Shown here piece after piece: positions 19,351-30,416 of a DNA stretch of 64,000 nucleotides. Positions within the stretch are counted from its first letter, which is position 1; each line of letters starts with the position of its first letter. The notes under the pieces were generated by a model, which had not been told where the DNA came from, searched no databases, and was given only the letters and a program-made list of their open reading frames with translations. Source of the DNA: Lathyrus oleraceus (taxonomy: Eukaryota > Streptophyta > Magnoliopsida > Fabales > Fabaceae); contig NC_066582.1 in the NCBI RefSeq assembly GCF_024323335.1, positions 90,144,944-90,208,943 of the forward strand, in the 5' to 3' direction. A program made the position numbers and the translations under genes.

Positions 19351-20856
19351 CTGATCAATGAGTTAAAGATTGGTGGTTAGCCTTGATACAAGGGAGGTTT
19401 AACCTTCCTTGATTCAAATCTAATTCATCTTGATCATGGATCATGTGAATGGTTTTGCATTAAGGATAGGTTGCTTCCTAATCAAGCAAAGAACCTAAAT
19501 CAATACAAGATCATTTCCCATCTTCTTTTTGGAATGGCAAGTTGAAGGAGTTTGGTTCACTAATCAAAATCTCTAACTTGAATTGTGGCCTACATTATTA
19601 TTGACCGGCCTCAGATAGTTGTGACTTCTACATAAGTCCAATTATGATTGCTTAACATAGCGCTAAATTTCCTTATGGCACACTAACTCTAACACTAACC
19701 ATTAACCATTAACATTTAATTCTTGCTCTTCACATTTACACAATTTACTATTCTTGTACATATTATTCATTTGCTTTTTCCCTTTGCTCATTTGAGCACA
19801 TGTTTTTGTTAATGCAATTTGCCTTTTGCTCACTTGAGCACATAATTGTGTATATATTATTGTGCTTGTGCTTTTGTTTGATTGTTGTAGACCAAGTGTA
19901 AAAAAAATGGACAAATGGACTTAGTTTCTAGGACATTCCCTATGGAAAATTGGAGTAAAAAGGCCTTAATGTTGAAGATGGACTAGAAGGACAAAATCTC
20001 TAAATTAACTCTTGTCCATTCTTGATTTTCTACATAGAACTTTTTAATGTGTGTGCTTTTGTGCCAGGGAATCCTATTTGAGCCAAATTGAAGAATCATT
20101 TCCATGTTCATCCAAAGAGAAATATACAAGAGCCATTAGGGATCTTCTAAGAGCTTGCTTGATTAATTTGATTGCTTGAGCTTATACTTATTTGCTTGCT
20201 TATTCCAAAGGATGGGAGCTACTTAGATCATCAATATGATCTCAAGAGAGGAACTCCATTTGTGGTCTTGTTTCTTATCCTTCATCTCTTGTATGATTAG
20301 GACTTTAGCCATTCTTCTTCTTCCCTCCACTCTAACCCAAGCCAAAACTTTTGTGCAAATATTTAACACTTGTTTTCAAATATTAGAAACCTAAGCCTTA
20401 TGCTTTTGATTTTCAAACTTTCTTTTCACAACACTTATTTTGAATTGAATCCTTAAGTCAACTTTGACCATATTTTGTAAATACTTTTCATTGGTAAATA
20501 TAACCCCTTCAAATGCTTTTGTGGTTTCAATGGCCACTTCCTTAGCAAAACTTTTTCATAACCTTTAGCTATTTGGTTTGAGTTATCCTTGAGGTAGATG
20601 TAATACTCACCTATATCCTTAGTGATGGACAATGAGTCTTCCATGCTTATTATAGGGTTAACCCCTCACTAGCATGTTGAAGCCATCCTCACATGGTGGA
20701 TTTATGGTTTTAGGTTGAGTTTTATCCCGTGGATAACAAAAGACCTTAAGGCTTTTGGACCAATCAAATTCACCATCTTGTTTTGAGATTTTTACCCCGA
20801 ACTACGAGGTTTTGATCCTAATTTTTTTTAAGATGGTACGTAGGCAATGGGTTTAT

Positions 20857-20928
20857 CCACTCAGAGTGCACTATTAATTGTTTAATAAGTTGACTTACTA
20901 AACAGTAACTAACTAACATCATTAGTTG
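20857..20928. other. Unassigned junction sequence between C 5' LTR and E
   Basis: About 70 bases that match neither the C LTR nor the recognisable end of the E reading frame. Read on the minus strand the stretch includes TGTTAGTTAGTTACTG, which looks like an LTR start but has no partner in the window. Confidence 0.4.
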
Positions 20929-22017
20929 CTATAATTTCTCAGAATCGCACATTCCCTCTTTGCCCCTAACTTTGTCAAACTGAGTAGCATCCAATGTCAT
21001 GACATTCTGAGTGACGTTGTACTTAGTCTGCATCAGGTTAATACATACCAGTGATGAACACCAGCTACCAGAAGCTAGGTACTTAGCTTCTGCAGTGGAC
21101 AATGATACACACATCTGTTTATCCCTTGCTACTGCACCATTTGTATGATGACCAATAGGTGACTCACAGCTTACAATCAGATATTTTCCACAGTCTGTTC
21201 GTTTATCCATAAGCAGATTTGGGATTCCTCTAATTTCTTCCTTGGATATGATCTTCTTCATTCCTTTTAAATGAAGTTGTCCAAGTCTTCCATGTCCCAG
21301 CTTCACTTCTTGCTCTCCCTTGGCTAAGGAGCACTTGGAGGAGTAGAGTGAGTCTTTAGCTTCCCATAGATAACAGTTATCTTTGGATCTGACTCCTCTC
21401 ATCACTTCCTGATTGCAGCCATTCCACACCACACATCCTCCCCTAGTGAATTGCACATTGAACCCTTGGTCACACAGCTGGCTTATGCTGATGAGATTAG
21501 CAGTTAGTCCTTTTACTAACATCACATTCCTCAGTTTTGGAGCTCCAAGACAATCCAGCTTACCAGCACCCTTGATTTCTCCTTTAGCTCCATCACCAAA
21601 TGTCACATACCTGGTGGCATGGGGTTGTAGATCCATCAATAAGTTGCTCATCCCAGTCATATGTCTTGAGCAGCCACTATCAAAGTACCAGTCTTGTCTG
21701 GTAGATGCCCTTGGAGATGTGTGAGCTAGTTTAGCAACACATTGTTGATTCTCAAGGGGAAGCTTAAGCTTAGGTGCCTGCTGCTTAGGTCTGACTCGAA
21801 GTGTCTGATTAGAAGCCCATTTTTGTTTCTTAATTAGGGCATTATGCTTAGATGCCTTCTGCTTAGATCTGACTTGAGTAGTCTGGTTAGGATAACCATG
21901 CAGCCTGTAGCAGAAGGGTTTTATGTCACCAAATCTACCACAGTGGTGACATCTCCATCTCTGGAATTTCTTCTTCTGATGGTTACTCATCCTGGTTCCC
22001 TGATGTTGAGACATCGG
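20929..22017 (-). pseudogene. pol: E pol, internally collapsed (protease, integrase zinc region, RNase H end)
   Basis: In the same frame as gag and separated from it by one TAA (22018-22020). It starts with a second zinc-knuckle-like block (CHHCGRFGDIKPFCYRLHGYP), then a protease with intact Asp-Ser-Gly (YFDSGCSRHMTG) and the block YVTFGDGAKGEIKG. The pre-integrase region follows (KLGHGRLGQLHLKGMKKI). It then jumps directly to the RNase H end (CVSLSTAEAKYLASGSWCSSLV, TKYNVTQNVMTL). The integrase core, RT and most of RNase H are missing without loss of frame, so this is an internally deleted pol of 361 codons. The shape recalls D, but the breakpoints differ. Confidence 0.85.
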
Positions 22018-23436
22018 TTATGACTTCTGCTTGAGTTTCTGAACTTCAGCCTTTGATCTTTTGAGTTCAGTTGAGGACTTCTTAGCACAACCTAAACCAG
22101 TCATGGTTCCTGCCTTCTGTCCCACCTTTAGAATCTCTTCCAAGGTGTCAGTTCCTTTATTCAACATTCTGATGGATTTAGTCATTTGTTCTAGCTTAGA
22201 TGTCAGCAAAGATATCTCTCCATTCAGACCATCTATGACTTTCAGCTGCTTCTGTTTCTCAGCTTCCAGCTCTTCGATGAGTTTCTTCTGCTTTTCTCCT
22301 TGGATACACACTTCTTCACTTTTAACACATAGTTCTTTATATGAAGCAGCAAGTTCATCAAAGGTAAGTTCATCTCCGCTTGAGTCATCATCTGAGGCAC
22401 AGACACTGGTCAGAGCAGTGACATGTTTAGCAGATTCTCCTTCAGATTCACTCTTAGAGTCTCCTTCTAACCAGGTGACAGATAGCCCTTTCTTTTTCAT
22501 CTTGAGAAAGGTAGGGCATTCAGCTTTAATATGACCATAACCTTCACATCCATGGCACTGGATTCCCTTGCCTTGAGTGACCTTTTCTTCATATTTTGAT
22601 TTTCTACTGATGTCATATGAAGAGTTCTTGACATTAGGTCTACCCTGTTGATCAACCTTCTTTATGAACTTGTTGAACTGTCTTCCAAGCATGGCTATGG
22701 CTTCTGAAATGCTTTCATTTCCTTCAATGTTTCCTTCTTCTGAATTCTCTTCAGTATTTGATACAAAAGCTATGCTTTTGTTCTTCTTTTCAGCATCCTC
22801 ACAGAAGCCCATTTCAAAGGTTTGGAGAGAACCAATGAGCTTATCCACCTTCATATTGCCGATGTCCTGAGCCTCTTCTATTGCAATGACCTTCATGGAA
22901 AATCTCTTAGGTAAAGACCTGAGAATCTTTCTTACAAGTTTCTCTTCAGCCATTTTCTCACCTAGGCCACCAGAGGTGTTGGCAATTTCAAGAATATTCA
23001 TGTGAAAGTCATGAATAGTCTCATCCTCTTTCATCCTCAGATTTTCAAACTTGGTGGTCAGCATCTGAAGTTTAGACATCTTCACCTTGGAGGTACCTTC
23101 ATGAGTTATCTTGAGGGTATCCCAAACTTCCTTAGCCAACTCACAGTGGTGCACCAGTCTGAAGATGTTCTTACTGATTCCATTGAACAATGCATTCAAG
23201 GCCTTAGAATTTCCAAGGGCTAATGCCTCTTGCTCCTTGTCCCACTCTTCTTCAGGAATTTGCACACTGACTCCATCTTCACCTGTCTTCGTTGGATGTT
23301 CCCATCCTTTGTTGACAGCTTTCCAGACTTTGCTATCTAGAGACCTTAAGAAGGCTATCATACGAGGCTTCCAGTCGTCATAGTTAGAACCATCCAGCAT
23401 GGGTGGTCTATTTGAGTGTCCTACATCCTTGTCCAT
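22018..23436 (-). CDS. gag: E gag polyprotein (copia SIRE type), intact frame
   Basis: Capsid/nucleocapsid protein of 472 residues with an uninterrupted frame, the best preserved gag of its family here. The ATG at 23436 begins shortly after the primer site. The copia gag start (PPMLDGSNYDDWKPRMIAFL) is followed by the UBN2-type capsid block (FRLVHHCELAKEVWDTLKITHEGTSKVKMSKLQML) and the block LVRKILRSLPKRFSMKVIAIEEAQDI. A complete zinc knuckle CHGCEGYGHIKAEC lies at about residues 300-313. The C-terminal third is acidic, then predicted coiled-coil (EEVCIQGEKQKKLIEELEAEKQKQ). It ends at TAA directly before in-frame pol, so pol expression would need readthrough, or the stop is a decay mutation. 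Confidence 0.88.
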   Translation of the reverse strand: MDKDVGHSNRPPMLDGSNYDDWKPRMIAFLRSLDSKVWKAVNKGWEHPTKTGEDGVSVQIPEEEWDKEQEALALGNSKALNALFNGISKNIFRLVHHCELAKEVWDTLKITHEGTSKVKMSKLQMLTTKFENLRMKEDETIHDFHMNILEIANTSGGLGEKMAEEKLVRKILRSLPKRFSMKVIAIEEAQDIGNMKVDKLIGSLQTFEMGFCEDAEKKNKSIAFVSNTEENSEEGNIEGNESISEAIAMLGRQFNKFIKKVDQQGRPNVKNSSYDISRKSKYEEKVTQGKGIQCHGCEGYGHIKAECPTFLKMKKKGLSVTWLEGDSKSESEGESAKHVTALTSVCASDDDSSGDELTFDELAASYKELCVKSEEVCIQGEKQKKLIEELEAEKQKQLKVIDGLNGEISLLTSKLEQMTKSIRMLNKGTDTLEEILKVGQKAGTMTGLGCAKKSSTELKRSKAEVQKLKQKS

Positions 23437-23492
23437 GGTACTAGAAAGTAACTTCCCTAGATCTCACCCAGAAATTAACAGGCAGGGTGCCC

Positions 23493-23504
23493 GCTCTGAT
23501 ACCA
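23493..23504 (-). other. Primer binding site of E (initiator tRNA-Met)
   Basis: TGGTATCAGAGC on the minus strand, two bases from the LTR end at 23507. Confidence 0.88.
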
Positions 23505-23506
23505 AT

Positions 23507-25006
23507 TGAAATTCTAGTTATCAGACTTTCGATGTCACACGGGTTGTTATGACATCCAATTCTGCGTAGACAAGAATTATGCAGAACTTAAAAGTAAGTG
23601 CAGTAAATAACACAAGTAATTGTTTACCCAGTTCGGTCCAACATGACCTACGTCTGGGGGCTACCAAGCCAGGGAGGAAATCCACTATTAGTAGTATTAA
23701 TTTAGACCTTAAACCAACTGTTTAACCCTATCACTTAATACCCTACCCAATGCAATTTCAATCTTACACTAAGATCAGAGTTCCTACTCACTCCCCCTCA
23801 ATCACCTCAGTGATTACAACCTTTAATTAAGATTAAAGACAATTGTGAAGTCACACTTCAAACAACTCTTGATTGTGCTTAACAGCTTTAATCAAGATAC
23901 ACAGCACTCACGCTTAAAAGCTTAGAGTGACACAACACTTACAACTCAATGAACACCCTATACCAATGCAATTATCTAAGTGATAATAGCTTGGCTTACA
24001 AGATATACCTAATATAAGACACACAAAAATACAGCAGTGAAGTATGATGGACACACAAAATCTTCACGCCTAAAATCCCCGAGTTCTGAAAGAAGGATTG
24101 CCATCCTTTTATATTGCAGCACTTGGGCCTTGTACTTGTATTTCCTGAATTTAAGGTCAAGCGAGTTAACCTAAATTCCACAACTAGGTTACTAACAAAT
24201 AGGCTATTTGTTAGGTTCATTTATTGTAGCTTAGTTGTTGGTTTCCTGGATTTTAGCTCAGCTGTTGACTTCCTGAAGAATAGCCTGAGAAAAATGCTGA
24301 AACAGAAAAACTAAACAACCTACAATTTAGCATATGCTGTCTGGAGTGAATGTCACAACATTTAGTTTGACATCCAAAGCATAGACCATATGCTAAGTCT
24401 GTTATCTTCCTGAAAACAGACTGTACAAATTTGTTGTACTGTACAGGACCAATCAGTCCATACTTCAGTAACAACGTACATTCATAAATGTCAAAGCATC
24501 CAATTTGACATTTACACAATGAGCCTTACGTCAGGTCTGTTATCCTCTTGATAAGTAGACTGAGAAATATACTGAACTGTAGCAGATAACTAACCTGCCT
24601 ATTATTCAGTATATGCTGTCAATGATGAATGTCATAACTTCCAGTTTGACATTCAGACAGTAGGCTTTGTGTCAGGTCTGTAATCTCCTTGATAAACAGA
24701 CTGGAAACAAATACTGAGTTATTAAAGAACACCAGCTGTTCTATTCCTCAGTAACTACTGACAGGGATTAATGTCATAACATATAGTTTGACATTCAGTA
24801 GATCCTATATTAGCTAAACCTGCAACATACAACTCAAGTATGTCATGACATCAGTCAAGACATCAGAGTACAGTTAGATGTTCTAACATACAATGCAATC
24901 AAACAGTCATCTCCACAGCATGTCATGACATCAGTCAAGACATTAGAATCCAGCTAGTGTTTTACCATACAATGCAGCCAATCAAACATCTATATAACAT
25001 ATTTGG
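23507..25006 (-). repeat. Partial 5' LTR of E with tandem U3 repeats
   Basis: On its own strand the LTR ends CTAGAATTTCA at 23507. The R/U5 part resembles D (segments around TGGTAGCCCCCAGA). U3 carries four units of about 140 bases (anchors at 24349, 24487, 24628 and 24770), each with paired TGTCA and TGACA segments. Two units of 80 bases begin TGTCATGACATC at 24841 and 24921. The LTR start is missing at 25006. Confidence 0.82.
24106..24113 (-). promoter_or_regulatory. TATA box of E LTR
   Basis: TATAAAAG on the minus strand, downstream of the U3 tandem repeats. Confidence 0.55.
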
Positions 25007-25342
25007 CAGGTTTAAACCCTAGTACACTCCCTTTGGGTTGTTCTTAACCGAGACTCTATGCTCGTGACTTGCAACAAACCCTTGATTCATGGTTGATCCG
25101 TTCTTGTATCCTTAATATCAATGGAACTTGGGTGTTGATAAGGTGTAAACCATAATCCACCAAAATGGATGATTGATATTAAGGATGACTTGATCCATCC
25201 CATGACCTTTGTGTGGTGTGCTTTGCTTGATCCTTTAGTGTGATTGTTGCATCCATGCATTCATGCACCCATTTGCATCCATATCATCAATAATGAGAAA
25301 ATTTTCAAGGAACATAAGAGGTCTATTTGCAAATTTTCAGAC
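25007..25342 (+). other. Remnant of C's 5' leader
   Basis: Resumes Ogre leader homology (TAGTACACTCC onward), matching the reverse of A at 57953-58262. The first part of the leader and the primer site, present in A at 58262-58828, are lost here. It contains no gene. Confidence 0.75.
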
Positions 25343-26794
25343 ATGGGTAGACAAAGAAGGAATACGAAGAAGTACAGTTTCAGACAACCCGACTTAAAAG
25401 AGCTAAGGAATTTGACATCCTATGTATTAGATCCCTTGGATTTCAAGGCTCGACATGGGAAGCTTCTATCTATTTTGATTACTCAAGTGGACGAAGGTCT
25501 GATGAGTGTATTGGTGCAGTTCTATGATCCCTTGTACCGTTGCTTCACATTTCCGGATTTCCAGCTTTTGCCTACGCTTGAGGAGTATGCCTATCTTGTG
25601 GGTATACCTATCCTAGACCAGTTGTCATTCAGTGGCTTAAAGAGGGTTCCTACTTCTCAAGAGATAGCTGATATGTTGCATATAGATGAATCTCTGGTTG
25701 GTGCTCATATGACCACCAAAGGTGGAATTCAAGGTCTCCCTTCTGAGTTCCTCAAAGCTCAAGCTACTTTATATGGGAAGGCCATGAGTGAGGACGCCTT
25801 TGAGGCCATATTTTTACTTCTCGTCTATGGGCTAGTGTTATTCCCCAACATCGACAAGTTTGTGGATGTGAATGCTATTAGGATTTTCTCTACTCTTAAT
25901 CCCATTCCGACTTTATTGGGTGACACTTATTTCTCTTTGCAAATGAGGAATGCAAAGGGTGGTGGTACCATTGTGTGCTGTTTGCCTCTACTGTACAAGT
26001 GGTTTATTTCGGACTTGTCGCAGACGGTTGCCTTCAAGGAGAACAAAGGATGTCTATGGTGGTCCACGAGACTTATGTCTCTCACTAATGATGATATCTT
26101 TTGGTACAACCGTGTATATGATGGTGTGCAAATTATCGACTCTTGTGGTGAATTCTCCAATCTGCCTCTTCTTGGTACATGTGGTGGGATTAACTACAAC
26201 CCTATTTTGGCACGTAGTTAGCTAGGGTTCCCCTTAAAGGATAAACCAAATAACATTCTGTTAGAAGGTGTGTTCTTCCAGGAGGGTAAAGATCCCCAAG
26301 GCTTGAAGGGCAGGATAGTCCGCGCTTGGCGCAAGATCAATAGGAAGGGAAGGAAGGAGCTTGGTCCGAAGAACTGTATTGCTTTGGAACCCTATACCTC
26401 TTGGGTTAGGAGGAGAGCTTCCGTGTACCTTATGCCTTACGAGTATCCGAGACCTACACCTTTGGTTGTGGCTGAGCCTTCAACCCTCCATGACCAAGGA
26501 GTAGAGGAGTTGAGAGACGAAGACCGTTCACGTGCATGGATCCGTAAACGAGAGGAGTTTCTTCAGCAAATTATAGAGAAGGATGCTTTGATAGAGTTTC
26601 TTGAGCATCAGGTTATTGATGAGCCTGATGATGTGTTGACTTCTCTTCTTCCTCAATCCTCCAAGTTTTGGAAGAGGAAGTATGATCGACTAGCCAAAGA
26701 GAAGGCAGATATGGAGGCAGCCTATGAGAGGGAAGTGAAGAGGCTTCGTGCAGCTTATCTTCCAGTCTCTAGAGCTTTAGATGATTGTTTCTAG
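25343..26794 (+). pseudogene. Ogre C ORF1 (unknown function), one nonsense codon
   Basis: ORF1 is the extra gene that Ogre elements carry upstream of gag; its role is unknown. I chose the ATG at 25343 because A's copy starts at the same residue context (RRNTKKYSF). The frame is 483 codons with a single TAG at 26219-26221, where A has glutamine (LARRQLGFPL), i.e. a CAG-to-TAG change. The N-terminal 290 residues look globular (FYDPLYRCFTFPDFQLLPTLEEYAYLVGIP is the best conserved stretch) and resemble the plant DUF7745/mobile-domain family. The C-terminal 170 residues are charged and coiled-coil-like (KADMEAAYEREVKRLRAAY). It is in the same frame as gag, 210 bases upstream. Confidence 0.85.
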
Positions 26795-27004
26795 GGTTCC
26801 ATAGGATGTTCATTTTCCTTCTCTCTTATATTATATTTGGTTGCCAAGACTGTACTTCTTTGGTGTAAAAATATTTTCCAGATATTATTGATGTGATATT
26901 TTCATATATGTCTAAATAATTAATATTTTGAATATTTGCAAATAGAACTCTCAAAGTTCCTCTGATAAATAAAATAAATCATATGCACAAGCATTGCATG
27001 CATC
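26795..27004 (+). other. Spacer between ORF1 and gag in C
   Basis: AT-rich, with no open frame or recognisable signal. The corresponding spacer in A is at 56224-56496 on the minus strand. Confidence 0.6.
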
Positions 27005-28762
27005 ATGTGCATAAGCAGGTTTTGCTCCAGGCATCTTGTTCATTGGTCTAACTCTGTGTTCTTCATTTATTTTGAAGACAAGCTGACTCACCGGTACTAC
27101 ACCCGAGCCAACTTTGCAAAGTTGATGCATCATTTGGAGCAAGAGAACCGTGAACTCAAGGAGGAAGTGGCCAGATTGACTGCCCTGATGGAGTCTTTCT
27201 TGGCCGCCCAGAGCCAGTCGTCTCCGACATCTTCAACTCCTCCCCAAAGGAAAGTCATCTATGAGATTGCCTCTTCAATGGTGCCTGCGGCCAAAACCGA
27301 CTTTGCACCAACAGCTATGTCAGTCAGGTTTCCTTGGGGGATGCCTCCCAACTTTGTTCCTGAGGGTCTTGCACCCACCTTTGCTTCTCTTCCAGCATCT
27401 AGCCCGGTCCTTGTCGTTCTACCTCCTATCGCGTATACTATACCCAGGGTAGACGACACCATCTACCATTCGGAGTCGTCTGAGGGCCCAAATGTCTATG
27501 AAAAGATGGATGTTATGAATGATCAGTTTCTTGAACTCCGCAAGGAACTCAAAACTCTCCGAGGAAAGAACCTCTTCGATAAGTCTGCTGCTGAACTCTG
27601 CTTAGTCCCAAACGTTAAAATCCCTATAAAGTTCAAAGTACCTAACTTTGAAAAGTACAAGGGAAATACTTGCCCTCTCAGCCACCTGGTCATGTATGCC
27701 AGGAAGATGTTGACTCAGACCGACAATGATCAACTTCTTATTCACTATTTCCTGGACAGTTTGTCCGGTTCTGCCCTGAGATGGTATATGGGCTTGGACA
27801 CCGGGAACATCTGATCCTTCAATGACCTTGGCAAAGCCTTCGTCAAGCAGTACAAGTATAATATGGATATGGCTCCCGATAGGGATCAATTGAGAGCCAT
27901 GTCCCAGAAGGACAAGGAAACTTTCAAAGAATACGCATAGAGGTGGCGAGAGTTAGCAGCACAGATCGTGCCCCCGCTGGAGGAGAAAGAAATGACCAAG
28001 ATCTTTCTGAAGACCTTGAGTTCTTTTTATTATGAGCAGATGATTTCCAGTGCTACTTCTGATTTCACCGAAATTGTGAACATGGGGATGCGTTTGGAGG
28101 CAGGAGTCAGGGAAGGGCGCCTGACCAGAGAAAAAGGCTTTTCTGCCAAATGATATGGGGCATTTGGAAAGAAGAAGGATGGCGAGGCACATGTTGTGAC
28201 CTTCCATGTTAAACCTAGAAGACCCTCATTAAGGAGGAAGCCCGTGCGTCCTGCCAGTAATCAACATCAGGTAGCTCACATAGCACCTGTTTTCAGAGAT
28301 AACCAGCAACAACAACAACAGCAATATCAACAACAACAGCACCGTCCTCAACAGCAGGCCTACCAGCCGCGAAATAACAATCAGGCCAGTACAAGCTATG
28401 AGAGGAAGAGGGTCGCCTTTGATCCTATTCATATGACCTATGCAGAATTGTATCCCTCTTTGATTGAGAGGAAGCTGATTACTCCACGAGACCCACCGGC
28501 TATACCTACCAACCCTCAGTGGTGGTATAAGCCTGAGCTACACTGTATTTATCATTCCGGTGCTCCTGGACATGACGTGGAAAACTGTTACCCACTGAAG
28601 ACCAAGGTTCAAGACCTTGTGATTTGTGTTATCTTATGTTTCGAGGACGTAGGTCCCAATGTAAAGAAGAACCCATTGCCGGAGCATGGGAAATCCTCTG
28701 TTAACATGGTCCAGGGCTGCCCTGGTAAATATAAAGTCAAACATGTCAGCCATTTTCGATAA
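27005..28762 (+). pseudogene. gag: Ogre C gag, three nonsense codons
   Basis: Capsid/nucleocapsid precursor. The ORF opens at 27005, and homology to A's gag starts at the LTH segment about 30 residues in. A coiled-coil N-terminus (LEQENRELKEEVARLTALMES) is followed by a Pro/Ser linker with FPWGMPPNFVPEG. The capsid part runs FEKYKGNTCPLSHLVMYARKML to ALRWYMGL, then KETFKEY and EKEMTKIFLKTLSSFYYEQMI. A Gln-rich stretch (CAA/CAG repeats, 28303-28360) and a nucleocapsid-like block (CIYHSGAPGHDVENCYPL) follow. Stops at 27812 (TGA), 27938 (TAG) and 28151 (TGA) are all in one frame and fit CGA-to-TGA or CAG-to-TAG changes. The frame is lost at 28762. Confidence 0.9.
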
Positions 28763-29580
28763 TCTTTGTTCGACATGCACAGATTGTTGTGTGAATACAG
28801 TCATTACGAGCACGACCATGACAAATGTCGAGTTTGCATTGTCAATCAGAGGGGATGTCGCCAAGTCCGTAAAGACATCCAAGAAATGTTGGATGAAGGT
28901 GTAATTGAGATACTCAGAATCGACATGTTGATGATAATGAAGTTAATGTGATATCTCCAGTATTTCGGATCCCTGAGCCTGTTGTCATCAAGTATAATGG
29001 TAGTAAGCAGAAGGCTTTCCCCTCTTGGATTATTAAACCAGCTGGCCCTCTGCCATACTCTTCTGACAAAGTTGTCCCCTATCGTTACAATGTTGTGGCA
29101 TTGGAAGATGGGAAGGAGGTGCCCCTGCCCTCTACTTCTGTTGTTAATATTGCAGATGTCAGCGGCCTGACCCGTAGCGGTCGTGTTTTCTCGGCTCTGC
29201 CGAAACCCCAAGCTGATATCCGAAGGGCTGATGTTGCTGATTATGCTGTACGCCTAGTTGGGAATGCTGTTAATGCTCCGAATCCGACACTTGTTGCCAG
29301 TAAACCTACCTCCGTTGTAAAAACTCCTGTCTCTGCTGGCCAGAGTGGCACCGTGAAAGAAGACTGTGATGAGATGCTGAGGCTCATCAAAAGGAGTGAA
29401 TACAACATTGTAGATCAACTTCTACAGACACCATCAAAGATCTCTGTGCTATCTTTGTTGATGAATTCAGAACCACACCGCGAAGCTCTATAGAAGGTGT
29501 TGGATGTGGCGTATGTAGATCATGACGTCACAATAGAATAATTTGACAGTATTGTTGCAAACATTACCGCTTGTAACAAT
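28763..29580 (+). pseudogene. Ogre C gag-protease linker
   Basis: Continues the polyprotein in shifted frames. It has a cysteine/histidine-rich block (CEYSHYEHDHDKCRVCIVNQRGC, 28785-28860), then the linker with SVVNIADVSGLTRSGRVFSALP and EMLRLIKRSEYNIVDQLLQTPSKISVLSLLMNSEPHREAL. Stops at 29491 (TAG) and about 29539 (TAA) again fit loss of CAG and CAA glutamine codons. The same motifs occur in A at 5787-6158. Function is unknown. Confidence 0.78.
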
Positions 29581-30416
29581 TTGAGTTTGTGTGATGCTGA
29601 TGTCCCTGGGGAGGGAAGAGACCATAATTTGGCACTACACATATCCATGAGCTGCAAGGATGATGCCATATCCAATATGCTGGTGGACACTAGATCATCA
29701 CTGAATGTGTTGCCAAAATATACTCTTGCTAGATTGTCATATCAGGGGCCTCCCATGAGGCAGAGTGGAGTGGTGGTGAAAGCGTTTGATGGATCCCACA
29801 AAACTGTGATTGGGGAGGTTGAACTCCCAGACAAGACCGGACCAAGCGTTTTCCAGATCACTTTTCAAGTCATGGACATCCACCCATCATATAGCTGTCT
29901 GTTGGGCAGATCATGGATTCACGAGGCAGGCGCCGTGACATCCACCCAACACCAGAAACTGAATTTTGTCAAGAACAAAAAGCTGGTGGTGGTAGGGGGA
30001 GAGAAGGCTCTCCTGGTTTGCCATTTGTCTTCCTTTTCTTACATAGATACTGAGGATGAAGTTGGAACTCTGTTCCAAGCTTTATCTAATGCTGAGCCTA
30101 CTAAGAAAGGAACTTCTTCATTTGTGTCCTACAATGATGCTAAGTTGGCCATTGAGCATGGCACAACTACTGGTTTGGGACAAATGATCAAGCTGGAAGA
30201 CAACAAATCCCGGGCTGACATAGGGTATTCTTCCGGCGCTTTCAACAAGCATGGGCTGTTTTAGAGTGGTGGATTCATCCACACCGTTGAAGATGAAGAA
30301 GCTGCTTCTAATGTGGAAGAGGATGTAAAGTAAGATCCTGGCAACTTTTTCAACCATGGAGGGTCCTGCAATAATTGGGTCGCTGTTGATGTTCCAACAG
30401 TTATCCATAAGTCAAA
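29581..30416 (+). pseudogene. pro: Ogre C aspartic protease, active-site Gly replaced by Arg
   Basis: Retropepsin-type protease for polyprotein processing. The catalytic triplet at 29686-29694 reads Asp-Thr-Arg (LVDTRSSLNVLP), where this family has Asp-Thr-Gly. AGA in place of GGA is a G-to-A change and should abolish activity. Downstream conserved blocks are intact (FQITFQVMDIHPSYSCLLGRSWIHEAGAVTST and GGEKALLVCHLSSFSYID). Stops at 30262 (TAG) and near 30331 (TAA) break the acidic tail. The frame reaches the intron donor at 30417 in the same phase as in A. Confidence 0.88.

Larger units (their letters stand above)
16351..20856 (+). repeat. 5' LTR of C, lacking its last 340 bases or so
   Basis: Begins TGTAAGACCCTAATTTTGACC, identical to the start of the 3' LTR at 37257. 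Homology to the 3' LTR runs to about 20856 (GGCAATGGGTTTAT); the remaining terminal part, present at 51935-52274, is missing at the junction with E. It retains about 690 bases (18790-19483) deleted from the 3' LTR, including a CTT microsatellite. The unoccupied G insertion site ACCTA is at 20389-20393. No gene is present. Confidence 0.9.
20857..25006 (-). mobile_element. Element E: truncated SIRE-type Ty1/copia fragment
   Basis: E reads right to left: partial 5' LTR (25006-23507), primer site (23504-23493), gag (23436-22018), collapsed pol (22017-20929). There is no 3' LTR, no env-like ORF and no recognisable 5' start of the LTR, so both ends are truncated. It lies where C should have the last part of its 5' LTR, its primer site and the first 560 or so leader bases. 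Insertion was therefore accompanied or followed by deletion, and no target duplication is visible. It is the same lineage as D, judged by gag and the LTR end. Confidence 0.85.

Noticed and set aside
16330..20640. Short open frames in the C LTRs
   Set aside because: None exceeds about 90 codons and none is conserved as a frame between the two LTRs. They are chance frames in LTR sequence.
24340..24960. Regularly spaced repeats resembling a CRISPR array
   Set aside because: Units are 80-140 bases with diverged sequence, lie in a plant LTR, and have no spacers or cas genes.
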